A program made the position numbers and the translations under genes. 64,000 bases of DNA from an uncultured Bacteroidia bacterium (GTDB lineage Bacteria; Bacteroidota; Bacteroidia; Bacteroidales; F082), in NCBI GenBank assembly GCA_902774365.1, contig CACYHX010000001.1, positions 62,001-126,000 of the forward strand. The letters are read 5' to 3'. The notes under the pieces are model-generated. The model was given only the letters and a program-made list of their open reading frames with translations, had not been told where the DNA came from and did no database searches. Position 1 is the stretch's first letter, and every line of letters begins with the position of its first letter. Below, piece by piece: positions 16,626 through 25,526 of the stretch.

Positions 16626-17374
16626 TCAAACGATCGTTATTGAACAAGGTTTAAAATCGTATAAGGTCGATTTATGTATTTTTTCTATTGGGTAACCAAA
16701 AGCTTTCGTTAGAATCTTCTTACATCTATCAATATATAATTGGTCCGCTCTGGGATCGAAATAAATATTCAAAATAAAATCTAACGGGTTTATGGTTACT
16801 TCTTTTATCGTCTTCCCTTCATCGACAGATCCTTTGGAACAAACATAGATTAAACGGTATTCGCTCTCATGACTGAAACTTGACCGCTTTACAAATAGAG
16901 ACAGAGTCATCAAATCACCCAAAGCTTGCAGGGTAAATGGAGATGAATTAATTATGTCTTCTTCAATTCTGGATTGAGAAATATATTGGACTTTACCAAC
17001 AGCATATCGCCCATCTTTCTTTTCAGCAGAAACACTATCCCACAAGCGACCAACGGTGGTTTTGATACGAACACTTTTTTGTCGGGTGAATAGATTCTCC
17101 ACATGGCATCAGAAGAGGCTTTTGTTGTCCAACACTGCCCAAAGTATTTATTTGAAAGGTCTGCAATCGTATAAGTCTTTCCGTTAACAACAAAGTTCTC
17201 TTTTAACATAAAATTCTCATAGACGTCCTCCCACTTAGATGTATTCACTAAGGTGTTTTTCCTCTCATTCAACATCTGTAAGAGGGAATCGAATGGAATA
17301 ATTCTAAAAAGCGACTTGTCCCGATCTTCCTTTTGGGGAAAAATCTCATTCTCAACCATCTCAAACCATTTCAT
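16626..17374 (-). pseudogene. DUF2971 protein gene broken by a frameshift
   Basis: Two overlapping frames make one DUF2971 protein. The first (17374 to about 17081) gives LFRIIPFDSLLQMLNER, then SDAMWRIYSPDKK. The second (17080 to 16626) continues SVRIKTTVGRLWDSV and ends in a domain with SHESEYRLIYV. In intact DUF2971 proteins the W-x-Y and the I-x-TTV elements follow each other directly. The junction is a run of six A residues (minus strand, 17075-17080); one extra A restores a continuous frame of about 249 residues. This may be a true mutation, phase variation at the homopolymer, a sequencing error, or less likely -1 recoding. DUF2971 genes often occur in defence and mobile regions; function unknown. 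Confidence 0.78.
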
Positions 17375-17413
17375 GATTTACTCAATGTATTTTTCTTTTC
17401 CAAAAAACAACCT

Positions 17414-19705
17414 TTATGATTCTTTAATCGTAGCAAACAGATTATCAATTTTCCAAGATTCCGTACCCTCATAATCGTCACGCCAACCGTATGGGTCGTC
17501 TTGATAGGCTTCGGCTTGTGCGTCCATAAAATCGGAATATTCTTTTGCCTTGTTTCTTATATCCGATACCACATATTCACTCTCCAACTCGGGTACAAAT
17601 CCACATAACTTAACTGCTGTCTCATCGAGGTCTTCCAAATCGGAGTCTTTAATGTTTTCTAAATCGTGCTTCAAACAATCGGCGGCAATAGAACAGAATT
17701 CTTCAGACATAAGATAATCGACTTGATTAGGGAAAACCTTCTCAATCGACTCTGCAAAATCTAAACAATCTTCGGCGAAATATAACCTCCTAGGATAAGT
17801 GGCAAAAAGCGCATCCAAATCGAGACTGGTTTTACTGAGATCAACATTTTCGAGGAGCCTAATTTGTGAATAGAAATCAGCATCTCCGTCGTCCATGATT
17901 TGTTGTGTTATCTTTTGTTCAACATAATAGGGTCGCGATGTCAATAGTTCTGGGCGTCTGGAGAGTTGAAGTAGTATTTCTGCCTTAGATTTTGGGCTTG
18001 GTCCATAGTGCTTTTCATTATCCGAATAACCGAACAACACAGTGTAACAACTCCTAAAATCAACCCATAACCTCTCGAAGACCTCAAAGAAATGATCTAT
18101 GTCTCCTTTCGGTATTGATGATGATTGGGGAATACGCCAGTCCTTACGAATGGCTCCAAAAGTTTGTTCAATAAAACAAGCGTTTTCTAGCAGCAAATAC
18201 CTTACACTCTCATTAGAGCTAATATACTGCGTGAGAACATCATACACCCCTGGATTATGAAACCCCACATGCATTTTCCCATGGTCTTTTCCGATTTTGA
18301 TGAAGTTATTCTGTAACACCTTTACTGCTTTGTTCCAATCGGCATCGTTCAGATAGTTAGACTCTTTGTGAACTCGTTTGAAGAAATAAGCGTATGCCTC
18401 TTTCCACAAGTCATACATCATCGGCGTTCCCATCGTAGTCAAAACCAGAAGGGCTTCTTTTTGAATGTCTGAAAGGCGTTCAAAGGCATCGAGCCACACA
18501 CTGTCGGGATGGTCGAAAAAGCCCTTTATCTTGCCAAAATATTCTTCGGGCTGACATTGTTCATGGGTTCCGTTGGTGAGAAATGTCTCTATGATACGAG
18601 GACTAAAATTACGGTGGTCTATAATCTTCATGTAGTTTTTATCATGAAGTATAGCATTGACATAAGGCTGCGGTATCTCGTTTGCCACTAGATGATTGTA
18701 AAGAATTTGCGCTCTGACAAAACGAGTGTATTTACCCATATCCACAACACACTTTGACATCTCGATACCCTTGCCATCGTTGAAGCGGCTGTAACGGACC
18801 AGGCCCTGTTGGAGGATGTATTCGCGAGTGGCAAGAATAAACAACTTGTCTTTTTCATGCTGACAGGCCTTAATGAAAGCAACAATACGGCTGTCAAAGT
18901 TTTTCTCACTTTCCTCAAGCGAGACCTTACCCAAAAAATCGTCAAAAAAGAACACTTGGCGTTTGCCTTTCTGAAACACCTGTACCAAGTCTTCGATATT
19001 ACAGTTGGTGTAGTAGAATTCTTCGTAACTAGTGGTATTGGACTGGTCGGCATATTTTTCGGAGAGGAGATGCATGATGAGTACACGGGCCAGTGTAGTC
19101 TTACCTATGCCAGGCTCACCCGAAATGATGACATAGCGGTTTTCAATGAGTTTTTTCAGTGCTTCGTTGAAGCTGTCATTCATCACATAGGTACGAATAG
19201 TTTCCTGAATCTCACCTTTTTCAAAATCGGTCCAGTTAAAAATGTTCTTGTTTAGGATACTATTGAGGATGTTGGTGCTGGTCAACCATAACTTGTAGTA
19301 TTGCCGTTCCACATCAGGGTGCTGGGCAAGATTCTTGTTAAAGTCTTGTTTGGCCCAAATATCATGCTCGTTATGAATATATGGGGTGAACAAGCTGATG
19401 ATTTCTTGCTTATTTGCAGGCGTAAGGTCAACCGTAGTAGTAATCATATACCGTTGTGGGTTGAGTCTTCTCAACTTCTCAACTTCTTTCCTCAACACCT
19501 TTATCAAATCGCTGTAGTTCTTATAGCGTTTGGCCTGAACTATAACCGATCTTCCACCGCCTTGCGAGTAGCGGAGGTCGATGCCTCCGTCTCTACCCTC
19601 GGCAAAATTTGCCAAGCCAAGCCCCTCGTGAGCATTGATCAAGTCACGTGAGAAGCATTCGAACTCGAATGCGCTTAGCAGGTTATGAAAATCGTAGTTA
19701 AGCAT
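17414..19705 (-). CDS. Restriction endonuclease-like nSTAND NTPase (Avs-like defence protein)
   Basis: 763 residues. N-terminal PD-(D/E)xK nuclease domain: acidic residues in EGRDGGIDL (36-44) and QAK at 57-59, as in Mrr-type enzymes. Then a STAND-type P-loop NTPase: Walker A GEPGIGKT (196-203), Walker B QVFFFDDFLG (about 250-259), and an ATREY sensor region. The C-terminal 400 residues are helical and could be the ligand-sensing part. Nuclease-STAND fusions of this shape include Avs antiphage proteins, which detect conserved phage proteins and then cut DNA. Close relatives are annotated as novel STAND NTPase 3. The gene stands alone as a transcriptional unit candidate, 45 bp after the SEFIR gene start side. 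Confidence 0.85.
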   Translation of the reverse strand: MLNYDFHNLLSAFEFECFSRDLINAHEGLGLANFAEGRDGGIDLRYSQGGGRSVIVQAKRYKNYSDLIKVLRKEVEKLRRLNPQRYMITTTVDLTPANKQEIISLFTPYIHNEHDIWAKQDFNKNLAQHPDVERQYYKLWLTSTNILNSILNKNIFNWTDFEKGEIQETIRTYVMNDSFNEALKKLIENRYVIISGEPGIGKTTLARVLIMHLLSEKYADQSNTTSYEEFYYTNCNIEDLVQVFQKGKRQVFFFDDFLGKVSLEESEKNFDSRIVAFIKACQHEKDKLFILATREYILQQGLVRYSRFNDGKGIEMSKCVVDMGKYTRFVRAQILYNHLVANEIPQPYVNAILHDKNYMKIIDHRNFSPRIIETFLTNGTHEQCQPEEYFGKIKGFFDHPDSVWLDAFERLSDIQKEALLVLTTMGTPMMYDLWKEAYAYFFKRVHKESNYLNDADWNKAVKVLQNNFIKIGKDHGKMHVGFHNPGVYDVLTQYISSNESVRYLLLENACFIEQTFGAIRKDWRIPQSSSIPKGDIDHFFEVFERLWVDFRSCYTVLFGYSDNEKHYGPSPKSKAEILLQLSRRPELLTSRPYYVEQKITQQIMDDGDADFYSQIRLLENVDLSKTSLDLDALFATYPRRLYFAEDCLDFAESIEKVFPNQVDYLMSEEFCSIAADCLKHDLENIKDSDLEDLDETAVKLCGFVPELESEYVVSDIRNKAKEYSDFMDAQAEAYQDDPYGWRDDYEGTESWKIDNLFATIKES

Positions 19706-19750
19706 TGTTGTTCAAAAATTCAACAACTATCAATGAACCAATGGTTATGA

Positions 19751-20662
19751 TCAATTGTATATCAAGTGTTCAAAATCCATTTGGAATCTATTTAAAAAAT
19801 ACGGTTCAGATTCTACAATTTCGCCTATGGTAGTGTTGACCATAGCTTTTATTGTCAAAGATGGGTCTTCGGCTAGCAACCTTAAAAACATCTTGGCATT
19901 TTGGGAATCGATCTTATAAGAAGCTGTAAATTGTTGACCGAATTCAAGTTTAAAGGGATAATTATTTGCATTCGTTTTGGTCAGCAAATAAAAAGTATCA
20001 ACATTATCCTCAATAGGTCTGGATAATTTAAAGACAGGCTCATTAAAATATCTGTGTTCTTTTGAAGTACTGGTAACCATAACCCTAAATGACAATCCCA
20101 TAGAATGACTCACCAACCTGTAATTGATAGTCTCTAATGTGTGAAAGACACTGAAATCCACCTTCGCTACAGGTGTTATTTCAATAGGGCTAGTTTGTGA
20201 TAACCGATTAAATACTGAAGGAAGAGGCTTTTCATTTAAAATGGATTCGGCTATACTTTTCAGAACGACTTCATATTGGGTATCGTCGGTCATATCATCA
20301 CCTTTGCGACCTTGAAGAACAGGTGGAAACGAGGTTTCGAAAGTACCTGCACGTAAAATCGGATAATACTTTGTTGTGTCGATGTTCTTCATCAGCTCTG
20401 CGCTGATAATTGACTCCTCAAAAGCCACGCCATGACCGCTTTCTGCTTTTTCACGATATTTGGGCGTCCCGATTACCAAAACTTTGTCCGCTTTTGCCAG
20501 CCCTATTTCCATAAAACGGGTAAATGAGTATCCGTTTGGCAAGTTTTGGTCAAGAAGGATTTCAAAGTCGCCCAACATTGAAAGGTCATCGGCAAACTTT
20601 TTCACCCATGCTTTATGCTCTTCGCTATCGTGTGAATAGCAAATAAAAACAACTTTGGTCAT
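19751..20662 (-). CDS. SEFIR/TIR-domain protein, paired with AbiH
   Basis: I choose the ATG at 20662 (MTKVVFICYSHD); a longer frame uses a TTG at 20680. The product is 303 residues. The N-terminal 150 residues match SEFIR/TIR signalling domains: VFICYSHDSEEHKAWV (residues 5-20), ILLDQ, KADKVLVIGTPKYREKA, then GVAFEESII, which carries the glutamate expected in TIR-type NAD-processing sites. The C-terminal 150 residues are beta-rich and not recognised. It follows the AbiH gene by 14 bp. TIR domains in bacteria usually produce nucleotide signals or deplete NAD upon infection; that activity is inferred. Confidence 0.82.
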   Translation of the reverse strand: MTKVVFICYSHDSEEHKAWVKKFADDLSMLGDFEILLDQNLPNGYSFTRFMEIGLAKADKVLVIGTPKYREKAESGHGVAFEESIISAELMKNIDTTKYYPILRAGTFETSFPPVLQGRKGDDMTDDTQYEVVLKSIAESILNEKPLPSVFNRLSQTSPIEITPVAKVDFSVFHTLETINYRLVSHSMGLSFRVMVTSTSKEHRYFNEPVFKLSRPIEDNVDTFYLLTKTNANNYPFKLEFGQQFTASYKIDSQNAKMFLRLLAEDPSLTIKAMVNTTIGEIVESEPYFLNRFQMDFEHLIYN

Positions 20663-20676
20663 TAGGTTTATTCTAT

Positions 20677-21672
20677 TCAAATTATCAAATCAAACATCCC
20701 CGACTTATATGCTACAAAAACACGATTAGCCATTCCAGAGATATTCTTTAAGCCTAACTTGGAAAGAATCACATTCTTCAACTCGGATTGATGATGGAAT
20801 ATGTCGGCATCGTGGGTATAGTTATTGTTGTCGTAAGCATAATACAAAACAATGCAGTGAACTTCGGAGCGCATGCGACGACTGATAATATCCCACCACT
20901 TGTTATCGGTTTCACCAATAGAGAGTCCAAATAACGCAATAAGATTAGCATAGGTTATTAGTCGTTCACAATTATCATCCAATAAATCACCACGCTCCTC
21001 CGTAATACTTGGCTTTACCATGAGAAAAGAAGCCATTTCCATTGATCGGAAGTCTTCATTAGCAATTTGGGAGACGTCGTTTACACCCAAGATAAGATCA
21101 TTATCGCTTAACTTGCCGTGGATATGGTTGATATTTCCAAACTTGATAGGAAGGGATTTTATGTTTTTCCCAAGGACTAAACTACTCGGAGTAGGTTTGA
21201 GCTTTAATAAATGCTCAATAGTGTAGGTATAATTGAATGTTATGATATCAATAACATCGTTAGAATTAGCGTAAGTGATGAAAAAATTCTTTATGGATTT
21301 TTTTGCCCTTGCATTAAAGACCTTATCAGGATGGATTAAATAATTAATCAAAGAAGTCGTAAGATCTTGCTTATCAAGTTCTGCAATTCTTTTATTATAG
21401 ATCTCTGTCAAATAAGACTTAAGTAGGATGTTGATGTCATAATATACAGTACGTAATTCATTTATATCTTTCAGTTGCGACGTGAATTTACCAAGCCCCA
21501 GCTCCAAATCAGACCATTGTGCGTAACGATTCTTTTTCATGTCTTCCTTCACTAGCTTTACAACGTTCTCCGTTGAATTTTGGGCAAGATAATAGTTGTA
21601 AAAGCTTTGGTAATCCGTCCGTATCTTCAAATTTACATCAAACCCATTACCAATTAAATACAAGAAATTCAT
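20677..21672 (-). CDS. AbiH-family abortive infection protein (SIR2-like fold)
   Basis: 331 residues. The N-terminal LIGNGFD (6-12) is the hallmark of AbiH. Further motifs line up with SIR2-type NAD-binding proteins: ITFNYT (144-149), HIHGKLSDNDLILGVND (about 183-199) and FGLSIGETD (248-256). AbiH proteins give abortive infection resistance to phages in lactococci; the mechanism is not settled, but the SIR2-like motifs point to NAD binding or hydrolysis. The gene precedes the SEFIR/TIR gene in an apparent two-gene operon, the same logic as Thoeris (TIR sensor plus SIR2 effector). Confidence 0.85.
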   Translation of the reverse strand: MNFLYLIGNGFDVNLKIRTDYQSFYNYYLAQNSTENVVKLVKEDMKKNRYAQWSDLELGLGKFTSQLKDINELRTVYYDINILLKSYLTEIYNKRIAELDKQDLTTSLINYLIHPDKVFNARAKKSIKNFFITYANSNDVIDIITFNYTYTIEHLLKLKPTPSSLVLGKNIKSLPIKFGNINHIHGKLSDNDLILGVNDVSQIANEDFRSMEMASFLMVKPSITEERGDLLDDNCERLITYANLIALFGLSIGETDNKWWDIISRRMRSEVHCIVLYYAYDNNNYTHDADIFHHQSELKNVILSKLGLKNISGMANRVFVAYKSGMFDLII

Positions 21673-21771
21673 ATTTGTCGCTATTTAAAATATTATGCTA
21701 TATTCAATTATTCCTTTCTTTTACAAACCCACTAACTTTTTCCTCCATCGGATTTCTATCTGGAATGTCTT

Positions 21772-22536
21772 TCAAATCTTCTTAATTAAATCATCCAGCC
21801 ATGATACAACAGCCTTTCTAAATGCCGTATATGTATTCTTTTCATCCTCTGACTTATATAAAAACATTTTCACCCAAGAGGAGATAATAACTTTTTGTTC
21901 CGCTTTGTTCTTTGCATTGAGTAGTTCGGCAGATAGCTCTTTTCTAAAATCATCTATAATCTTTCGCCTTTCATCAACCAAGAAATCCCTATCAAGATGA
22001 CATGTTTTTATTGTATAATCCGCCCTGGTGTTATTATTGTCCTGTATATGTCCCTGTATATCAAAAATGAAAACACCATCCAACTCATCTCTTTCGGGAT
22101 TAAGCATTTTTGGCTTTTCTTGACTATCATATTTTTGTGATGACCACACATTAATACCACTTAAATCATCCGTTAGTGTTGGCGGATCTGGCATTGTACC
22201 CGAAATATCAAAATGTGATCCTTTAAATTGATTGCATGTCGGACAAGAATAAAGGAGATTGTCCCAGCTATAAGCCAACCAATAATAACTGAATTTTGGC
22301 CTATAGTGCTCCACATGGCCTTGCTCTACCTTTGCTTCGCAATAAGCGCACTTGTTACAGTATAAAGATTTCAGTTTTATTAAAATATCGTTATACTTAT
22401 AACGAGAATTAAATTCTGGTTCATCAATGTATGAGCCCTTCGCAATTAATTCTTTCCTTCGCTTGTGGGTTGTTGAAACATCCTCAACGATAAGCGAAGC
22501 AGGGACATCCGTCAAGTCTTTATTAATCTTTCGCAT
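21772..22536 (-). CDS. HNH endonuclease, PtuB-like (TIGR02646 type)
   Basis: 254 residues. Zinc and HNH motifs: C60-x2-C63-AYC66, HVEHYRPK (74-81), and CPTCNQFKG (98-106), the arrangement of the HNH nucleases found with Septu (PtuB) and with some retrons. Its first 14 bases overlap the end of the ATPase gene, so the two are translated together. It should be the DNA- or tRNA-cleaving effector of a PtuAB pair; target is not predictable. No reverse transcriptase is nearby, so a retron is unlikely. Confidence 0.87.
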   Translation of the reverse strand: MRKINKDLTDVPASLIVEDVSTTHKRRKELIAKGSYIDEPEFNSRYKYNDILIKLKSLYCNKCAYCEAKVEQGHVEHYRPKFSYYWLAYSWDNLLYSCPTCNQFKGSHFDISGTMPDPPTLTDDLSGINVWSSQKYDSQEKPKMLNPERDELDGVFIFDIQGHIQDNNNTRADYTIKTCHLDRDFLVDERRKIIDDFRKELSAELLNAKNKAEQKVIISSWVKMFLYKSEDEKNTYTAFRKAVVSWLDDLIKKI

Positions 22537-24271
22537 AAGACCGTGCTTTTAAAACCCGACTGATTATTTCGTCTATTTCCTGATCGCTTAAAAACTCTTT
22601 CCCGCTCTCTTTCTGCTTGTCAAGTTCTTCGCGCACCTTCTTGTTAATCCTATATAATACATAATCATCACTTGTATCGGCATTAACATTGTGCTCGTCC
22701 ATTCTAGAGTTTTCCAATCCAAACATAGATGACGTTATTATAGTATTTACCATCAAGTCGTTCAGATCTTTGCGATAATACGGCTCACTGATCTCGGTTT
22801 TACCACCATCTCTATAGACCCTATAAATAATGGCATCATCTGATGCTCCTTGAATAATCGTTGGACTATGAGTTGTCATGATAAACTGAATTTTAGGAAA
22901 TATCTCCCGCAGTTTTTTTACAATGACGCGCTGCCATCTCAAATGCAAGTGTTCGTCAATCTCATCTATTAGCACAACAGCAGGTATATCGAAAAGGTTG
23001 TCGGCATTAGAATTGTTATTCAATAATCTAAATAACAAATCACAAACAAAAATAATCATGCTTCTATAACCTTCAGACAATTCATCAATGTTCTCTCTAA
23101 AACCTCTTTCAACAAATACAACCCTGCTACCCTCAATCTCTATGTCAACATCCTTGTTTAAAACCTCTTTAATAACCTTTTTCAATGCATCTATTCCTAA
23201 GACCTGGCTTTCATACTTTGTTTGATCCAATACCAAATCTTTAATCCATTGTTCGGGATTAATAAGCTCCAGATCATTATCAAATAGAGTCATGAAGCCA
23301 TATTCTTCATAATTATCCGAGCTATACCTTCCCCTATGCGTACCATAGGCGTATATATTTCGCAATTTATTCTGGATGGTTGGGGAATAATCGTGCTTGT
23401 TATTATCTTTGCCATTTAGTTTCCCGTTTTTGTCCAAAATGGACAAAACACGGCCAATGTTTGTCTTGTCCATTTCATTTCTCACCCGATAGCCATTAAA
23501 GGCAAGATATAATGCCATCAATAAAACCGTTTTTCCGTCTCCATTTTCACCCAAGAAATATACTTCTTGCGAATTATATAGTGAAAGTTGTATTTCAGAA
23601 TTGATACATAAGAAACGATCCGCGCACAAATATTCAATATAAAAACCTTCTGTAAATGATAATCCATTTAACCAATAGTAATACTGATCATTAGTAAGAC
23701 TAAGCACAGCAGGAAGATGATTCTCATAACTAAGAGAGAAAAAATCCTCATCCGATGGATTCTCAAGCCCGCAAACACCAAACCTTTGGAGAAGGACTTG
23801 CTTGAAAAGGGGACCGATATTATAGTTTGTTATTAAAGGGGTAAAATCGTACGGCACCTCTTTTTGCCTTCTATTCGACGGGTCGGTGGCTCCAGAATTA
23901 ACCAAAGCACTCCTCAAATTTGTTGACGCCTTTTCACTAGTAATAATGGCTACGCCTCTCATGTTCCCTATGGAAAAACTATTGGCAAACTGATCAATAA
24001 TATCATAGTGTGTAAACAAAAGAGCAGCCAAGGCAAACAATTTCTTCTCTTTATCACTATACTTTTGTATTTCGATCCAATAAGAAGGAATTGGATCCTT
24101 TAGTGTATTAACTCCCAAAAAAGACTTAAGGATCCGCTCGTTGATAGTCGCTTCTCCTCTCATATACTTTTGGATAGTATCAACACTATATACAACATCA
24201 AGTACTTGGACAATATCATACTTTGTCCAAGACGTTTTTAATATCGTAAGATCCAGTTTCTTATTATCCAT
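22523..24271 (-). CDS. PtuA-like AAA ATPase with long N-terminal extension
   Basis: 582 residues. The ABC/SMC-type ATPase starts near residue 215: Walker A GENGDGKT (241-248), signature-like LSEGYRS, Walker B AVVLIDEIDEHLHLRW, and MTTHSPTIIQGA. This matches PtuA-type ATPases of Septu. The first 200 residues are an additional helical region that I do not recognise and that is not part of the minimal PtuA. The gene lies 3 bp after the methylase stop and overlaps the HNH gene by 14 bp, so the three form one operon. PtuA complexes regulate PtuB nuclease activity in an ATP-dependent way. Confidence 0.85.
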   Translation of the reverse strand: MDNKKLDLTILKTSWTKYDIVQVLDVVYSVDTIQKYMRGEATINERILKSFLGVNTLKDPIPSYWIEIQKYSDKEKKLFALAALLFTHYDIIDQFANSFSIGNMRGVAIITSEKASTNLRSALVNSGATDPSNRRQKEVPYDFTPLITNYNIGPLFKQVLLQRFGVCGLENPSDEDFFSLSYENHLPAVLSLTNDQYYYWLNGLSFTEGFYIEYLCADRFLCINSEIQLSLYNSQEVYFLGENGDGKTVLLMALYLAFNGYRVRNEMDKTNIGRVLSILDKNGKLNGKDNNKHDYSPTIQNKLRNIYAYGTHRGRYSSDNYEEYGFMTLFDNDLELINPEQWIKDLVLDQTKYESQVLGIDALKKVIKEVLNKDVDIEIEGSRVVFVERGFRENIDELSEGYRSMIIFVCDLLFRLLNNNSNADNLFDIPAVVLIDEIDEHLHLRWQRVIVKKLREIFPKIQFIMTTHSPTIIQGASDDAIIYRVYRDGGKTEISEPYYRKDLNDLMVNTIITSSMFGLENSRMDEHNVNADTSDDYVLYRINKKVREELDKQKESGKEFLSDQEIDEIISRVLKARSYAKD

Positions 24272-24274
24272 AAT

Positions 24275-25450
24275 TTATTTTCTCCTAAATGAAACAAGTA
24301 GTTCGTTGACATATAACCTATTTTCATCAGCCCTGCCCATTTTACTATGAACATGGTTTTTCCCTTTCAAAGAAATGTCATAATGATTACCAAGCATCTG
24401 GTTGCCCATCTCCAACAATTCATCATATTTCAACAACCCATTATCACTATAACTAAGGACCAAATGGGATCTTCTTTCGTCAATAGCATTAAACAATAAT
24501 CTGAATGCATCAGCAACCTCTTTTCTCTTATCAAAAGGAGATTGATACCTATCATCCCTATACCTTGCTTTATACTCTAAATGAGGGTGATCATACCTGA
24601 CCAACGTTTCTATCACATGATAAAAACGAGAATAATGAACAGCACTGTATGGAGGGTCTGCATATACTATCGTATTCTCCGGAATAATCCGCAAACAGTC
24701 CAAATAATCCAATGTCTTTACTGTGATCTCATGATTATTACGAGGAATTCTGAGATGTATCACTTCTTCAAGTTTTTTTTCAAATAATGAATATAAATTC
24801 CTCTTCCTATACAAGAGTATATCATGAACATTTGACCTTGTCACATCCCTATATTGAGCAAAATGTCCCGTACTTTGGGAAGTATATGACATGGCAAATA
24901 TTAAAGCACATAAGATTGCATAATAGCCTGCTGTTCCTTTATACTCTTCGGCTACAGCCCTTATGGAATCGATCCATACACATTGCTCATAGGACCAATA
25001 TGTGCCTGAATAATTCTTTGCAAATAAAGAAAAACCTTTACCAAAATCTGCATTTATTAGTTTTTGCTGTTTATTTTCAATTTCCAACAGACCGTCATAG
25101 CTATTAATGTTTTCGTAACTAAACTTGTATTCAGGGAAAAAACCATGCCATTCGTCCACAAATTCTTTTGCCTTGGTTTTTATTTCAACAACAAAACCCT
25201 GCTTTAGGTTTTCCTCCATATTTGAAGCGTACAAATTTGCAAAAACCCCAGAGTATGTCTGTATATCATTCGATATGACATTAAATTGATCAAGGAAAGC
25301 TGCTGTAACAATAGCGGTACCAGAGAACAAGTCACATAAACATGTACTGTCTACACGCAGCTCTTTAATTGCATCATTGATCAAAGAGAGTATTTCTCTT
25401 TTTGACCCCATGTATTTAAGCAAATGGGGTATTATTTCTGGGTCTACCAT
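24275..25450 (-). CDS. DNA adenine methylase (MethyltransfD12 class), Septu-linked
   Basis: 391 residues. Motif I-like KYMGSKREI (12-20) and LFSGTAIVTAAF (41-52), motif II-like SNDIQ (60-64), and catalytic DPPYSAVHYSRFY (265-277) identify an N6-adenine methyltransferase of the D12/Dam class. It is the first gene of the operon with the PtuA-like ATPase and HNH nuclease. Such a partner could modify host DNA so that the nuclease spares it, as in restriction-modification, or mark phage DNA. No regular restriction enzyme gene is adjacent. Its recognition site cannot be read from the sequence. Confidence 0.86.
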   Translation of the reverse strand: MVDPEIIPHLLKYMGSKREILSLINDAIKELRVDSTCLCDLFSGTAIVTAAFLDQFNVISNDIQTYSGVFANLYASNMEENLKQGFVVEIKTKAKEFVDEWHGFFPEYKFSYENINSYDGLLEIENKQQKLINADFGKGFSLFAKNYSGTYWSYEQCVWIDSIRAVAEEYKGTAGYYAILCALIFAMSYTSQSTGHFAQYRDVTRSNVHDILLYRKRNLYSLFEKKLEEVIHLRIPRNNHEITVKTLDYLDCLRIIPENTIVYADPPYSAVHYSRFYHVIETLVRYDHPHLEYKARYRDDRYQSPFDKRKEVADAFRLLFNAIDERRSHLVLSYSDNGLLKYDELLEMGNQMLGNHYDISLKGKNHVHSKMGRADENRLYVNELLVSFRRK

Positions 25451-25526
25451 TTTCTTTCCTTAAAAACTTCAAAACAAAACTTTTTCGAAACGCATCAGCT
25501 AATTCAGTTATGAATCACTCTTTCTA

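Noticed and set aside
17071-17085. Programmed -1 frameshift in the DUF2971 gene
   Set aside because: The A6 run in frame C AAA AAA G is not a standard slippery heptamer and I see no clear stimulatory structure; a 1-base deletion or sequence error is simpler.
21772-25450. Retron with Septu-type effectors
   Set aside because: No reverse transcriptase gene or msr/msd-like region near the ATPase and HNH genes.
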